From Chitinophagales bacterium (GTDB lineage: Bacteria > Bacteroidota > Bacteroidia > Chitinophagales > Saprospiraceae), in NCBI GenBank assembly GCA_013297745.1, contig JAAFIM010000003.1, forward strand, positions 1 to 64,000: 64,000 nucleotides of DNA. The letters run 5' to 3'. Each line of letters begins with the position of its first letter. The stretch's first letter is position 1. Below the pieces are notes generated by a model. It was not told the DNA's origin and searched no databases. It saw only the letters and a list, made by a program, of their open reading frames with translations. Shown in pieces: positions 48,184 through 57,999 of the stretch. Both the position numbers and the translations under genes were made by a program.

Positions 48184-49608
48184 TTATAAGAAAAATATAA
48201 CCAAAACTACAGCAATGCCTATCAACGCGATAAGTATCAAAGTTACCCACAAGAAAGTGCGCCAATCGTTTTTAGTCCAATTGCTACAATTGCAGCAGCC
48301 GTCGTCATCGCAGCAAACTTCGCAACATATTTGACAACTTTGGTCAGCGCAAGTTTGACAACAACATTCACAAATCGCTACCAAACAAGGGTCAGAACTT
48401 TTGCGCTTTTTGAACATATTTTTAAACCGTTGCCAAAGCCCCGCTTTTTTCTTCTCCAAAGGCACAACCGATTTGTACAAACCCACACTTGCCAATAAAG
48501 CGGTAAAAATAGCCGCCCAACCCAACACTTGGCTGCGTTCCTGATAGGTCAATTCCACCGAAAGTTGGGGTAGTATAAAAAACGCTATAGAAACGAACTG
48601 ATATTGCAGTTTTCTTGCCCAGCTATCGGGACGACAAAGCCAATTATCGGCTGCTGTGCGCGCATTTTGCCAACGGCGGGCAATTTTTTGGCTAAAAGTA
48701 AGCGGAATTTCGCGCTCTCGGTACAAACGCAAAGAGATATTTGATAACAACCGCGATTGGAAAGATTCGAGTATAGTTTCGGGCAAATTAAGTTCGTTTA
48801 AAGTTTGAGCCGTTTCCTGCTGAATGGATAAAATTTCGTTCCTAACCTGTTCAAATTCAGCCTCTTGCAAAGTTTCGTTTGCGTTAAACCAACCCACGAG
48901 CGGATTGAATTGAGATTGGAAAATATCCTTTTCTACATCCTCAAAAGCGTCCAAAACGTACATCATTTGACCAAAATTTGCCCCTAATTTGGCTAAAATT
49001 GGTTTCAATTCGGGCTTGCCCAACACATCAGCCGCTTGCGCGAACAAAGCCGAGGTCATATTTTGGGTGGGTTGGGCATAATGCGACAGACAAGCGCGTA
49101 AATCTTCAAACTGATAATTGCCGCTTTTTTCCAAAACAACCTGCTGGCTTACTTCAGCCCAAAAAAAGTTGGTATCCAAACCCCAATTTTCTAACTTTTG
49201 ACTGGCTTGTTTGAACGATTTGGACAAAAACCAACGCGCCATTTTATACCGTTTCTTGGCTTTGTCTTTGATATTATCATCTAGTTTCAACTCGGCTAAA
49301 AACACATTACTCGCCGCTGCATATTGTAGCGAAATGGGCATTTCCTCGTTTTTATCGGGCATAGTCAAGCAGCGATTAACCGCTTGCAGCGCGCCGCCCC
49401 ATTCTTTGGTATCGTCTTCATTCAGCACAGTCAGCAACTCGGACATAAACACAGCGTCGTAATTAAGCGCAAAACGCGCCTTGTGTCCGTATTCTTGCCC
49501 TATAGTTTTACAAGTGCCGCAATAATGCAAGCGGTGTTGTTTATAATCTTCAGGCGTACAGCAGTTTTTCGTGCCACAACTTTTGAGCGGGCGCATTAGT
49601 CCAAACAT
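48184..49608 (-). CDS. DUF5685 family protein with Cys-rich region and membrane anchor
   Basis: 474 residues. N-terminus MFGLMRPLKSCG with C-x3-CC and YCGTCKTIGQEYG, the DUF5685 signature; helical terpene-synthase-like body with NFGQMMYVLDAFEDVEKD. Two hydrophobic segments near 330-365, then a Cys-rich stretch (about 405-440: ICECCCQTCADQ, CQICCEVCCDDD, CCNC), then a last transmembrane helix at the C-terminus. The function of the family is unknown. The combination of a DxxxD-type helical body and a metal-binding-like cluster is distinctive. Confidence 0.78.
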   Translation of the reverse strand: MFGLMRPLKSCGTKNCCTPEDYKQHRLHYCGTCKTIGQEYGHKARFALNYDAVFMSELLTVLNEDDTKEWGGALQAVNRCLTMPDKNEEMPISLQYAAASNVFLAELKLDDNIKDKAKKRYKMARWFLSKSFKQASQKLENWGLDTNFFWAEVSQQVVLEKSGNYQFEDLRACLSHYAQPTQNMTSALFAQAADVLGKPELKPILAKLGANFGQMMYVLDAFEDVEKDIFQSQFNPLVGWFNANETLQEAEFEQVRNEILSIQQETAQTLNELNLPETILESFQSRLLSNISLRLYREREIPLTFSQKIARRWQNARTAADNWLCRPDSWARKLQYQFVSIAFFILPQLSVELTYQERSQVLGWAAIFTALLASVGLYKSVVPLEKKKAGLWQRFKNMFKKRKSSDPCLVAICECCCQTCADQSCQICCEVCCDDDGCCNCSNWTKNDWRTFLWVTLILIALIGIAVVLVIFFL

Positions 49609-49766
49609 AAGCGTTTATAGTTTTTTGATAGTTTTGTTGGGAAAAAGAATTTCTGGGCGCAAATATACAGATTTTGATTAAAAAAGTATTTCAAAAGGCT
49701 AATAATTGCTAAAAATGCCCGCACAAAAACTATGCCGTTTTTATGCCTATAATTCTTTCGCATTGG

Positions 49767-50210
49767 TTATTGCCAATCCTTGGGGTGAATAGTCTTGATT
49801 AATTTATAACCAAGCCCTTTCGCAATACCAAATTCGCTGATTCCCCCTTCATAAACTTGCAAGCGTTCTCCTTTGCGAAGTACATAAATTTTGCTATCGT
49901 ACCCTGCCCAAAAACATTCGCAAGCAGCTAAGGCCTGATTGGGTATAGCATAATTATCTTGCTTCCACTTGTCTTTGTTAGTTTCTTGACACATAAGAGG
50001 ACGCCCATAAAAAATTTCTATCTCTTTATTTTCTACCAGCAGAGAAACCGTGCAGGAAGCAGCATCTATATTTTCTTCCTCAGATAGGAAATTATTTAGT
50101 TTAAACTCAACTTTCAATTGTTTGTTTGCACCATTCGGTTTAGTGCTGTAACAATTGGATAGGCACAAAAGTGCTAACAAACAGAAACCAATATTAAATT
50201 GTTTTTTCAT
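49767..50210 (-). CDS. Lipoprotein, unknown
   Basis: 147 residues. Signal GFCLLALLCLSNC with cysteine at about 20. The mature part holds SCTVSLLVENKEIEIF, CECFWAGYDSKIYVLRKGE and ends in LGYKLIKTI. Five further cysteines. No family recognised. Stands alone. Confidence 0.6.
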   Translation of the reverse strand: MKKQFNIGFCLLALLCLSNCYSTKPNGANKQLKVEFKLNNFLSEEENIDAASCTVSLLVENKEIEIFYGRPLMCQETNKDKWKQDNYAIPNQALAACECFWAGYDSKIYVLRKGERLQVYEGGISEFGIAKGLGYKLIKTIHPKDWQ

Positions 50211-50544
50211 TTTGTATTTAGATTTTCATCAAATTTTTAAAAACTTTTTTAGCAACGAAATTTTGCTCACAGATTTTACACAATAACAACACAAGGCGCG
50301 TTCAATAGGTTTTTTTGACTATAAGTATCAAGAATAATTTATTTGAGATTAAAAACGTACATCTTTGTAACGATATTTTTAATTTTTTTTCTTATTAAAC
50401 CCCGTGTTTCACACGGGGCAATTGCCGTTCAACCCCTTCGGGGTTGGCAAAATAAAACCCCAACAGGTTTTAACAGAAATAGGACAACGGGCGAATAAAA
50501 GTAAGTTTTTTAACCACAAATAATTCTTTTCACATACTTACATA
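50211..50544. other. Gene-free stretch with two GC hairpins
   Basis: AT-rich gap with the hairpins CCCCGTGTTTCACACGGGG (about 50400-50418) and CAACCCCTTCGGGGTTG (about 50438-50454). Either could be a terminator or a REP-like unit. No coding frame. Confidence 0.6.
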
Positions 50545-51660
50545 TTATTGCTTGGGAATTATAGCGATAATTTTGGGATTTTTCTCCTCTTGCGTAAGCT
50601 CGCTATGATTAGCATACCAAATACATTCAATCTGCCACATTGGTACTCCTGCCGCAATTATGGTATGAGCGACAGCGGAATAAACTATATTATTTACAAC
50701 ATCATTGTCTCTCCTTATAGCTAATGGGTTGGGGGAAGAGGAAAAGTCTTTCCCACTATAAAATAACGCGAAATCCAAGCTTTGGATTAAATGTTGTTTG
50801 TTCTGCTCGTCTTTGAAGTATACACGAGTAGCTACACTATCACTTTGACGCTCCAGGTGATAAAATATATTTAGATAATTTTCTTCAAAATCATTTTTTT
50901 CTTCACTTTCAGGCATTTCCACATCAACAGATGTGTGATCCTCGCGTTCTTGCCGCCAAAAATCAGTTTCCCACACAAAGTGCGCTGTGTTGTGTAAGTT
51001 GTTTTTGGTATAATAGTTTTCAGCATCAATTAATAATGTCCCCAACTGGTTAATTTTAAGCTTGTTAGCGGCTAAATTGGTGTAACATCTTATTTTAGTC
51101 AAACCAGCCTCTTGAAAATAGATGGTTTTGACCAAACCGTCTGTGAATTGATAATTGCTTATAAAAGCAGGCTCTCCAAATGAAATATGTTGCAACTCGG
51201 GGATAAAAACCCCGTCCTTTTCCCCCCAATGGATAGGGACGCGTATTGTTGAAGTTTGGGACTGAAGCACCACAACAGGGACAAAAGAATAATGACTCAT
51301 ACGCAAAAAATCAATGGAGAGGCTTGCGTAAATTTCCCTTTCATTGGAGCTTAGGTTGCAAATGAAAATTTCATCACTTTTTTCCCACAAAGAGAGTTTA
51401 TTATTTTTTTCCCCTTTGAAAAGCAGCAACTTTATCAAACATTTATCCCCAGTAGATTCCAACAAGCTAATATAATCATCAAAACCATCATAATTAAAAT
51501 CAAATTGGTAATTATGCTCTTGGTAAAGACTATATTTTTTACCCAATAGTTTAGTTTGGGCTTTAGTTGGGATTACTTTGACTGGCACAAATGCGCGTTG
51601 GGCTATCAAACTAGGCGGCAAAAAGAATAAAAAAAGTAAAAAAAAGAGGTTTGTTTTCAT
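50545..51660 (-). CDS. Exported protein, unknown
   Basis: 371 residues with a signal peptide (FFLLFLFFLPPSLIAQRA). An FDFNYDGFDDYISLLES segment (about 55-70) looks like an FG-GAP/VCBS or EF-type D-x-D-G-x-D loop. The rest is beta-rich; an acidic VDVEMPESEEKNDFEE lies near 250. Ends KIIAIIPKQ. No family assigned. Confidence 0.6.
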   Translation of the reverse strand: MKTNLFFLLFLFFLPPSLIAQRAFVPVKVIPTKAQTKLLGKKYSLYQEHNYQFDFNYDGFDDYISLLESTGDKCLIKLLLFKGEKNNKLSLWEKSDEIFICNLSSNEREIYASLSIDFLRMSHYSFVPVVVLQSQTSTIRVPIHWGEKDGVFIPELQHISFGEPAFISNYQFTDGLVKTIYFQEAGLTKIRCYTNLAANKLKINQLGTLLIDAENYYTKNNLHNTAHFVWETDFWRQEREDHTSVDVEMPESEEKNDFEENYLNIFYHLERQSDSVATRVYFKDEQNKQHLIQSLDFALFYSGKDFSSSPNPLAIRRDNDVVNNIVYSAVAHTIIAAGVPMWQIECIWYANHSELTQEEKNPKIIAIIPKQ

Positions 51661-51766
51661 TTAAATAAGAGCGTTTTTAAAGTTTGTATTGAATAATGGC
51701 ACAAAATTAGTGAGTCAATAGCTACAAAAAAAAACAAAATTCAATCATAAATTAACAACCCAAAAA

Positions 51767-53233
51767 ATGAATAATAGTATTTTTTACCATTGCTACCAAC
51801 TTTGCCAATCGCTCAATAGCGCAGAAAAACGCACTATTCAATTATCATTTGGGAACAAAAAAACCAATAAAGCTTTGTTATTCAACATTTTATCAACATC
51901 AGAAATATACAACGAACCTATTTTGATTCAACAATTTTCTAGCGACTTAAGAAACAATTATAAGATTGTTGTTTATAGACTGTATAAACATTTGCTGAAA
52001 AATCTACAAAAAACTGCTGAAAAAAATCATTTGGAGATAAATATTAGAAATCAAATCAACCAAGCCAAAATTTTATTAGCGCGCGAATTGTACGATGCTG
52101 CGATTCATTTGTTAAACAAAGTGATTAAAGTTTGTAAAAAAATATCCGCTGATTTATTATTGTTGGACGCTTTACAAATGTTTCGAACAGCTCAAGTATC
52201 TAAAGATATGAATTGGGGTAATATGTTGGATATCATAACTCAAGAGATACACTTGGTAGAAAATATCCACGAAAACAAAAATTTGCTCCAAATGCAAATA
52301 GAAATAATCCAAAGCTATACAGCAAATAGCTCAAATTTAGAATTAATAGCAAAAATACTACCCATAGCCCAAAGATACCTACAAACCAACTCCACCAATA
52401 CACAAGCCAAGGTGTACGCCAACAATATCTTGGTTAATGTTTACCTACACAAGCAGCAATATGAGCAAGCTGTAGCCGCTATAAGATTGACTCTCAATTA
52501 CTATACAAATGAAGAACATATTAATTTTTATCAAAATGACTACAACAAAACGTTAATTACTTATTCTTCTATTCTATTTTTACAGCAACTTTACCCCGAA
52601 CTTGAGCAGAGCTTAATCCTTATTTATAAACAATCTCTAACTTCTACCATCCAACAGTATGAGTTAAAAGCATATTTTTTAATTTTTTATCTTGGTATGA
52701 AATTTCACGGCTTTGACATCAGCAACAAGACACAACTTATAGCGAATGCGTTAATTGGTTTGATTGAATATGAAAAAATTGGCAATGAAAGGGCAAAAAT
52801 TAGATTGATTTCCTGTCTAACTTTTGAGCATTGGATAAATAACGATTTAGACAATAGTTTAAAACTTTTGGCATATCTCAACAACGAGGATAGAAATAAT
52901 AATTTTTCCCCGCATACTAAAATCACTTGGCTAACGCTGGAAGCACTCATCCACATAGAATTAGGCAATTATATGCTGACAAACAAGTATTGGAGAAAAA
53001 TCTGCTATATTTTACAAAAGTGGCAATTAGGCAAAGAGCCATACAAAGATATTCTTTACTTATTGTCAAACATCAGCCAATATCCACCCGAGAATAAAAA
53101 AAAACTTGCCATCCAACTCTCTAAAATACTACAAAAAAAACCTAATCTTTGGGTATACAAATTAGAGAATTTAATCAAAATAGAGATATGGTTGCTTAGA
53201 ATATGCTCAAGCCCCAATAGGGATATTCAATAA
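51767..53233 (+). CDS. Helical-repeat protein, unknown
   Basis: 488 residues, almost fully helical, Asn/Gln/Leu-rich, no signal peptide. Repeats such as LLARELYDAAIHLLNKVIKV and YLHKQQYEQAVAAIRLTLNYY look like TPRs. Its layout recalls the protein at 26679. Neighbours give no functional hint. A REP-C fragment and a terminator follow. Confidence 0.6.
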   Translation: MNNSIFYHCYQLCQSLNSAEKRTIQLSFGNKKTNKALLFNILSTSEIYNEPILIQQFSSDLRNNYKIVVYRLYKHLLKNLQKTAEKNHLEINIRNQINQAKILLARELYDAAIHLLNKVIKVCKKISADLLLLDALQMFRTAQVSKDMNWGNMLDIITQEIHLVENIHENKNLLQMQIEIIQSYTANSSNLELIAKILPIAQRYLQTNSTNTQAKVYANNILVNVYLHKQQYEQAVAAIRLTLNYYTNEEHINFYQNDYNKTLITYSSILFLQQLYPELEQSLILIYKQSLTSTIQQYELKAYFLIFYLGMKFHGFDISNKTQLIANALIGLIEYEKIGNERAKIRLISCLTFEHWINNDLDNSLKLLAYLNNEDRNNNFSPHTKITWLTLEALIHIELGNYMLTNKYWRKICYILQKWQLGKEPYKDILYLLSNISQYPPENKKKLAIQLSKILQKKPNLWVYKLENLIKIEIWLLRICSSPNRDIQ

Positions 53234-53267
53234 AAAATACTGAATACCTTAAAATTGTATCTCCAAA

Positions 53268-53310
53268 CAGCGTATGTCGCGGAAAGCCGACCAAGTGAGC
53301 CGTAGTTTTT
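53268..53310. repeat. Degenerate REP-C fragment
   Basis: CAGCGTATGTCGCGGAAAG plus CGACCAA and GAGC match the interior of REP-C (38190-38225, 56396-56430) with substitutions; ends are lost. Confidence 0.7.
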
Positions 53311-53400
53311 TTTGCTATAAAAAAAATAACAACAACAAAAATGCAGCGCATAGCGCAAATTTTTAAAAACGCCCTTACTTTTTAAATTCTGTATTATAAA

Positions 53401-53437
53401 AAAAAACCGTTTCTATTCAGATTAGAAACGGTTTTTA
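53401..53437. terminator. Bidirectional terminator
   Basis: Perfect stem AAAAACCGTTTCT / AGAAACGGTTTTT around ATTCAGATT. Confidence 0.93.
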
Positions 53438-53446
53438 GCAATGGGG

Positions 53447-54145
53447 TTAAATTTCTATAAGTGCGCTATATTTGGAATTTTGAGAAATCAATTGGGTAAA
53501 AAACTGCAATATCTCTTCCCTTTTTTCATTAAGCCCTGTTATAATCATCCCGAACCGCCACACCATTTTGCCCTCGTTTTGGTAATTATAAACGAACAGT
53601 TTGATATTGTAAGGACATTCTACAGTGTTGAGCGACCAGTTGAGATTAGCATTCGTTGTGCGATAAGCACAAACCCAACTGTGATTTTCATCTATTCGGC
53701 TGACTGTGAGGGAATTATCGCGCTGTATTTGCGCCCAATCTTCAGGGTAAAAATCCGCTTTAATCGTTTTTTTCTCTATAAAAGACAGCAGCGCGTTAGC
53801 CCATTCGGTTATTGTAGCAAACAGTTGATAATTATCTACGGCTTGAGTTAGGTTGTAATAGAGGTTAAATTCTTGCTTATAATCCCAAAGTTTTTTGGCG
53901 ATGAGGTCTGCAAATTTATACTCATAACTATTTTTCTGTTTGAGTTTTAGCAAATTTTTATCGAATACAGCCACCACTTCCCCCTCCTCTTTATAATCAG
54001 ACCATTTGCTTTCGTAAGGGTCAAAACTGCGCAAAGTGTAGGTATAATTGCGCTCGTCAGCGGTAAATTTGGATTCATACTCAAAATAACCCACATCTTT
54101 ATCCAAAGACAGCCATCTGTTGGCAAAATTAAAATTAGCGGACAT
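53447..54145 (-). CDS. Hypothetical protein, paralogue of 54955
   Basis: 232 residues, cytosolic, rich in Trp/Tyr/Asn. The EEGEVVAVFDKNLLKLKQ-NSYEYKF segment aligns with QGELVQSWENGLLKLK--HSLDYQF of the 54955 protein, and AQIQRDNSL with EQGRKDNQL. The C-terminus differs. Beta-rich N-terminal half, helical C-terminal half. Function unknown. Confidence 0.6.
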   Translation of the reverse strand: MSANFNFANRWLSLDKDVGYFEYESKFTADERNYTYTLRSFDPYESKWSDYKEEGEVVAVFDKNLLKLKQKNSYEYKFADLIAKKLWDYKQEFNLYYNLTQAVDNYQLFATITEWANALLSFIEKKTIKADFYPEDWAQIQRDNSLTVSRIDENHSWVCAYRTTNANLNWSLNTVECPYNIKLFVYNYQNEGKMVWRFGMIITGLNEKREEILQFFTQLISQNSKYSALIEI

Positions 54146-54206
54146 AATTCAATTATTTAAAATTTAGCTACTGAAAAAACAAAATTATGCGTACGAGCAC
54201 ATAAAT

Positions 54207-54926
54207 TTACAACCCATAATAATAGCCTATATTCAATCCCCCGTTGTATAAATAACCCGTAACGGGAGTATCAATTATTTTCAAAACACCGTACCTAAAG
54301 GTTGGCTCTATTCTCAAGTTCATATTGCTATTGATTTGATAATCAACCCCAAAGCTGATAGTAGGCGATAGATTTATGCGGTTATAATCGTAATTGGTGG
54401 GATTTGTTGAACGTTTGCGGTGGTCAGAATAAACGTAAACAGATTTCTCCGTTCCGCTGATAAAAGTATTAACCGTCAATCCAACACTAGCCAAAAAACG
54501 CAGCCGATTTGTACCCAGCATAAAATTCGCTTTTAGGGGAATATCTACGTAATGGAAATTGTAGATAAATTTAATTTTGTCAGGCATATTAGGTTCGGGA
54601 ACTGGGAAATTCAAGTTGGGGTCTTGGGGTAGATATTTGGTTTGATAACCTTTATTAGCGTATTGAATACCCGTTTCTAAACTAAAAAATGAACTAAGGT
54701 TGAAACATACATTCGCGCCCGTCGTGTAGCCGAATTTGGGAATTTCCCGCTCATTATTTTGTTTAATCACAAATTCGCTCCTAGCACTGCCATCGTTATT
54801 CTGAAGCGTCCTGAAGCATACATCAGGGGAAAAATTAACCCCAATCTGCACCCGCCCTACGTTTGAACTTTGCGCGTAAGTGTGGGAAGCCATTCCCAAC
54901 AAAAAAAATACAATCAATGATTTCAT
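54207..54926 (-). CDS. PorT-like outer-membrane beta-barrel protein
   Basis: 239 residues with signal peptide (FFLLGMASHTYAQ). The barrel shows alternating strands: FSLETGIQYANKGYQTKY, YVDIPLKANFMLG, FLASVGLTVN, ISFGVDYQIN and the end NGGLNIGYYYGL. It fits the porin/OmpW-like OMP_b-brl_2 (PorT) family common in the phylum. Lies between two paralogous cytosolic genes. Confidence 0.78.
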   Translation of the reverse strand: MKSLIVFFLLGMASHTYAQSSNVGRVQIGVNFSPDVCFRTLQNNDGSARSEFVIKQNNEREIPKFGYTTGANVCFNLSSFFSLETGIQYANKGYQTKYLPQDPNLNFPVPEPNMPDKIKFIYNFHYVDIPLKANFMLGTNRLRFLASVGLTVNTFISGTEKSVYVYSDHRKRSTNPTNYDYNRINLSPTISFGVDYQINSNMNLRIEPTFRYGVLKIIDTPVTGYLYNGGLNIGYYYGL

Positions 54927-54954
54927 AATATATTGTTAGCTAGTTTAGACTAAA

Positions 54955-55632
54955 CTAAATTGGTTGGAAGTCTGGATTTTTTTCTAAAAAAATGGTTATA
55001 AAATTGTCTAAATCCGCCTGTTTTTCCCGTAAAGGGAGTAAAGAAATTTGCACTTTTTGTTTATTTTGACCCAAAAAATGATAATTTTTCGCACTCAAGC
55101 TAAAATTAAACGGCAATTTTTCGCCCTGTAGGTGTAAATTTATCCCCACTCCCGCACTCGCTTTCTCGTAAAAGGCCAATAACTGCAACTCATTTTGTAC
55201 CGAACTTTGCAACAATTGGTTATCTTTTCGCCCTTGCTCCCATTCCTTGAGCGCGAAACTAAACTGTACGTTCTCGCCCGTGAATTTGCTGAGTATAAAA
55301 TTGGCTAATTTGGTCAAAGCCTGCAACGTTTCGTACTTTTTGGGGTCAAATTGGGCATAACTCAAAACAAAGGTAGCCGCATCCTCTTCCCCGTAAAAAT
55401 GAAGGGGTTGAGTTTGCAAAAACTGATAATCCAAGCTGTGGGCGGGTTTTAGTTTTAATAAACCATTCTCCCAGCTCTGCACAAGTTCGCCTTGAGTTTC
55501 ATAAGTGTTAGATTCGCCCGTTTCTGGGTCTAAGTGGGTGTATTTTAGCGTATAAATTTGCCCTTTTTGGGTATATTCGCGCTGGTGTTGTCCCCATTCG
55601 TCTTGGGTTGTCCAAGTAAATTGCTTATCCAT
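54955..55632 (-). CDS. Hypothetical protein, paralogue of 53447
   Basis: 225 residues with no signal peptide. Beta-rich start WTTQDEWGQHQREYTQKGQ, then the shared GLLKLK segment and a helical TLQALTKLANFILSKF. Overlaps the uridine kinase gene by 8 bp (55625-55632), so the two are translationally coupled. Confidence 0.6.
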   Translation of the reverse strand: MDKQFTWTTQDEWGQHQREYTQKGQIYTLKYTHLDPETGESNTYETQGELVQSWENGLLKLKPAHSLDYQFLQTQPLHFYGEEDAATFVLSYAQFDPKKYETLQALTKLANFILSKFTGENVQFSFALKEWEQGRKDNQLLQSSVQNELQLLAFYEKASAGVGINLHLQGEKLPFNFSLSAKNYHFLGQNKQKVQISLLPLREKQADLDNFITIFLEKNPDFQPI

Positions 55633-56266
55633 TATTGGGTTGCGTTTGTTGAATTTTATCCTTTAAAAAACCTATCAAAACCGCCAAACCCCTATCAAAT
55701 TGTTGATAATTGTTGATAACCAAATCCGCTTGCTGGTGCAGAGGGCGAATATATTTTTCATAAGTGGGAATTACGTGCTTTTCGTACCGATACAATACAT
55801 CCTCCAGCGGATAATTGCGTTCGATTTGGTCGCGGCGAATACGGCGGCTAAAAGCTGTGGTTTCGGGCGCGTGCAAAAACACTTTTAAATCCAACAACTC
55901 GGACATAGTTTTGTCGTACATCACAAACAAACCTTCAACGATGATAATCGGGCGGGGTTGAAAAAGCAACTGACGCGGGACTACATTGGGGTTATTGAAC
56001 GTATATTCTTGCCTTTCTACCGTTTCGTAGCGCAGCAAACGGGCTATATCTTCAGCAAATTCGTTCAAGTGTATAGCATCGGGCAGGTCAAAATTAGCCA
56101 CGCCATTTTCGTCTATTTTTTGCTGTTCGCGGGGGCGATAATAGTTGTCTTGAGAGATAATCAACAATTGCTCTGGCTCAAAAGCCGCTTCCAATTGCTG
56201 TAAAAAGGTCGTTTTGCCCGAACCGCTTGCGCCAGTTAGCCCGATTAAAAAAGGTTTGGAGTTCAT
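55625..56266 (-). CDS. udk: Uridine kinase-like P-loop kinase
   Basis: 213 residues. Walker A GLTGASGSGKTTF, substrate region ISQDNYYRP, FDLPDAIHLNEFAEDI, IIIVEGLFVMYD (Walker B-like), RRIRRDQIERNYPLEDVLYRYEKHV and HQQADLVINN, all typical of uridine kinases. Phosphorylates uridine/cytidine in pyrimidine salvage. First gene of a short transcript with the hypothetical gene at 54955. Confidence 0.86.
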   Translation of the reverse strand: MNSKPFLIGLTGASGSGKTTFLQQLEAAFEPEQLLIISQDNYYRPREQQKIDENGVANFDLPDAIHLNEFAEDIARLLRYETVERQEYTFNNPNVVPRQLLFQPRPIIIVEGLFVMYDKTMSELLDLKVFLHAPETTAFSRRIRRDQIERNYPLEDVLYRYEKHVIPTYEKYIRPLHQQADLVINNYQQFDRGLAVLIGFLKDKIQQTQPNNG

Positions 56267-56331
56267 ACCAAAAGTAGCTTAGTTATAAAAAAGGTAAAAG
56301 AAGTTATAAAATATAATTATTTGGTACTACT

Positions 56332-56758
56332 CCAAATTACTTGAAAGATAAAAAAATTAAGCAAAAACTAAATTTTCGTCGTGCGACGCCAAAACCAGCG
56401 TATGTCGCGGAAAGACGACCAACCGAGCGTAGCGAGGGCAGTAGCTTTTTTTCTACGAAAAAAACGTCGGCTTGTAGCGACGGTTTTGCGCTTATTTCCG
56501 TAGGAAATACAAGCAAAAACGCCTTTTTGGCGTTGGCTTTTTTGGTTACTTTTTTGCCACCAAAAAAGTAATAAAAATAAATTTTTTAGGCGTAAGCCGT
56601 CAAAAATTTCTACCCGATTTAACTTATAGCTATTTTGTACTAAAATTAAACCTCAAGCGTAACCCCTGTAATAAACCAAAATTTTCGACATAAGCCGTTA
56701 AAAATTTTGCAAGCCCACGTAACTTTTCAAAAGCATACTTTTTTTTCAAGTAATTTGG
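56332..56758. mobile_element. REP-C-type element with different ends
   Basis: The interior (about 56367-56669) equals REP-C, including the inner end CTCAAGCGTAACCCCTGT. The outer bounds are instead a 14-bp inverted pair CCAAATTACTTGAA (56332-56345) / TTCAAGTAATTTGG (56745-56758). No target duplication is seen. Fills the 56267-56769 gap. Confidence 0.75.
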
Positions 56759-56769
56759 CACAGAGCCAA

Positions 56770-57954
56770 TTATTTTTTGTCGTCAGCATCCAATAAATCA
56801 GACAAATTAACCGTATTATTGGCTAAAAAATTATCAATCCATTGATTAATTTCTGTAGATGTGGGCTTGGCTAAACTGGTTATCCAAAACTCTCCTATCA
56901 AAAATTGACAGTTTTCTAAAGTAGTTTTTACAAACTCTTGCCCAGCAGATTGATAAGGCAATAAAAGCTCCAATTCAATATAATGTGGTTGATAACTAAA
57001 AGTTTCTAATTTTCCTTTTGCCAACAAAATTTGATTTTCAAACTCTTGGCGTACAAACAAGGCTTTACCCTCTGTCAATGGCTCTACTGAAGGCACAAAA
57101 CATAAATGCCTTACCAAATTGCCAACACCACCCAAACCAGAAGCTAACAAAACAATGGGTTCATCCGAAAGGCTATTTTCCATCTGCATTTGAGCTTGCA
57201 ATAGAGCAGCCCTTGTCCAACCACGCAATTCCGCCGCAATGTCTTTCTCCAATTGTTGCAAAAAGCGAAAAGCCTCCACATCCCCCCGCATAGAAATTAA
57301 AGCAATCTTCTCTCGAACCATTTCCTGATGGCTATAATCGGTTAAGGATTGAAAATAAAGATACGGATTTTCTGCTTTATTTTGATGTGCGCTTTGCAAA
57401 TTGCTTAACTTTTGGCGATAAGCGTTCAAGTCAGCTTGCGGGATTCCCAATTCAAATACCCGTACAATTTTGGGTGCATTAGCCAATATACTTTGGATTT
57501 TTTCCATCAATTCCTGCATTTTTTCGGATAGATATTGCAGTGCCTTATCCAAATCTTTGCGCGTTTCTGCCATTTTGTCCGCTAATTTTTGCGTTTCATT
57601 TAGTTTTTCGCGCACCAAACGCTTAAACTTTTTCAACACTTCGCTATCTGTTGTGCATTCGTCCAAATAGGCAGCCAACGAACCTAAATTTTGCATAATC
57701 CGCTCATTTTCTTCCTCTTTACTTTGTTTTTTTTGATTGGCTTCTTCATCCCCAATATCTTCTTTTTCGCTATCTACTTGCGATACTTGTGCTAAAAAAG
57801 CCTCAATATCTGGATGTTTGGCATTTAGGAAATCTACAATCTGATTCATTTGCTCCAAGTTAGCACCACTTTCGGGCTGATTTTGATTGGACAAATTTTC
57901 GTTTTCTTCGCCATCATCCCAAGGCGGATTATCCTCGTTGTTATTCTCTTTCAT
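56770..57954 (-). CDS. Coiled-coil protein, unknown
   Basis: 394 residues. An acidic, disordered N-terminus (NNNEDNPPWDDGEENEN) is followed by a long coiled coil at about 80-170 (EKLNETQKLADKMAETRKDLDKAL). The second half is a folded mixed domain with ALISMRGDVEAFRFLQQLEKD and EPIVLLASGLGGVGNLVRHL; the Gly-rich LASGLGGVGN is not a Walker motif. Ends NLSDLLDADDKK. Cytosolic. No family assigned. It is 45 bp from the HTH lipoprotein gene upstream on the same strand, so may be co-transcribed. Confidence 0.55.
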   Translation of the reverse strand: MKENNNEDNPPWDDGEENENLSNQNQPESGANLEQMNQIVDFLNAKHPDIEAFLAQVSQVDSEKEDIGDEEANQKKQSKEEENERIMQNLGSLAAYLDECTTDSEVLKKFKRLVREKLNETQKLADKMAETRKDLDKALQYLSEKMQELMEKIQSILANAPKIVRVFELGIPQADLNAYRQKLSNLQSAHQNKAENPYLYFQSLTDYSHQEMVREKIALISMRGDVEAFRFLQQLEKDIAAELRGWTRAALLQAQMQMENSLSDEPIVLLASGLGGVGNLVRHLCFVPSVEPLTEGKALFVRQEFENQILLAKGKLETFSYQPHYIELELLLPYQSAGQEFVKTTLENCQFLIGEFWITSLAKPTSTEINQWIDNFLANNTVNLSDLLDADDKK

Positions 57955-57999
57955 TTTTAATTAATTGATTGTTTTTAACGGTAAAATAAAAAGGATAAA

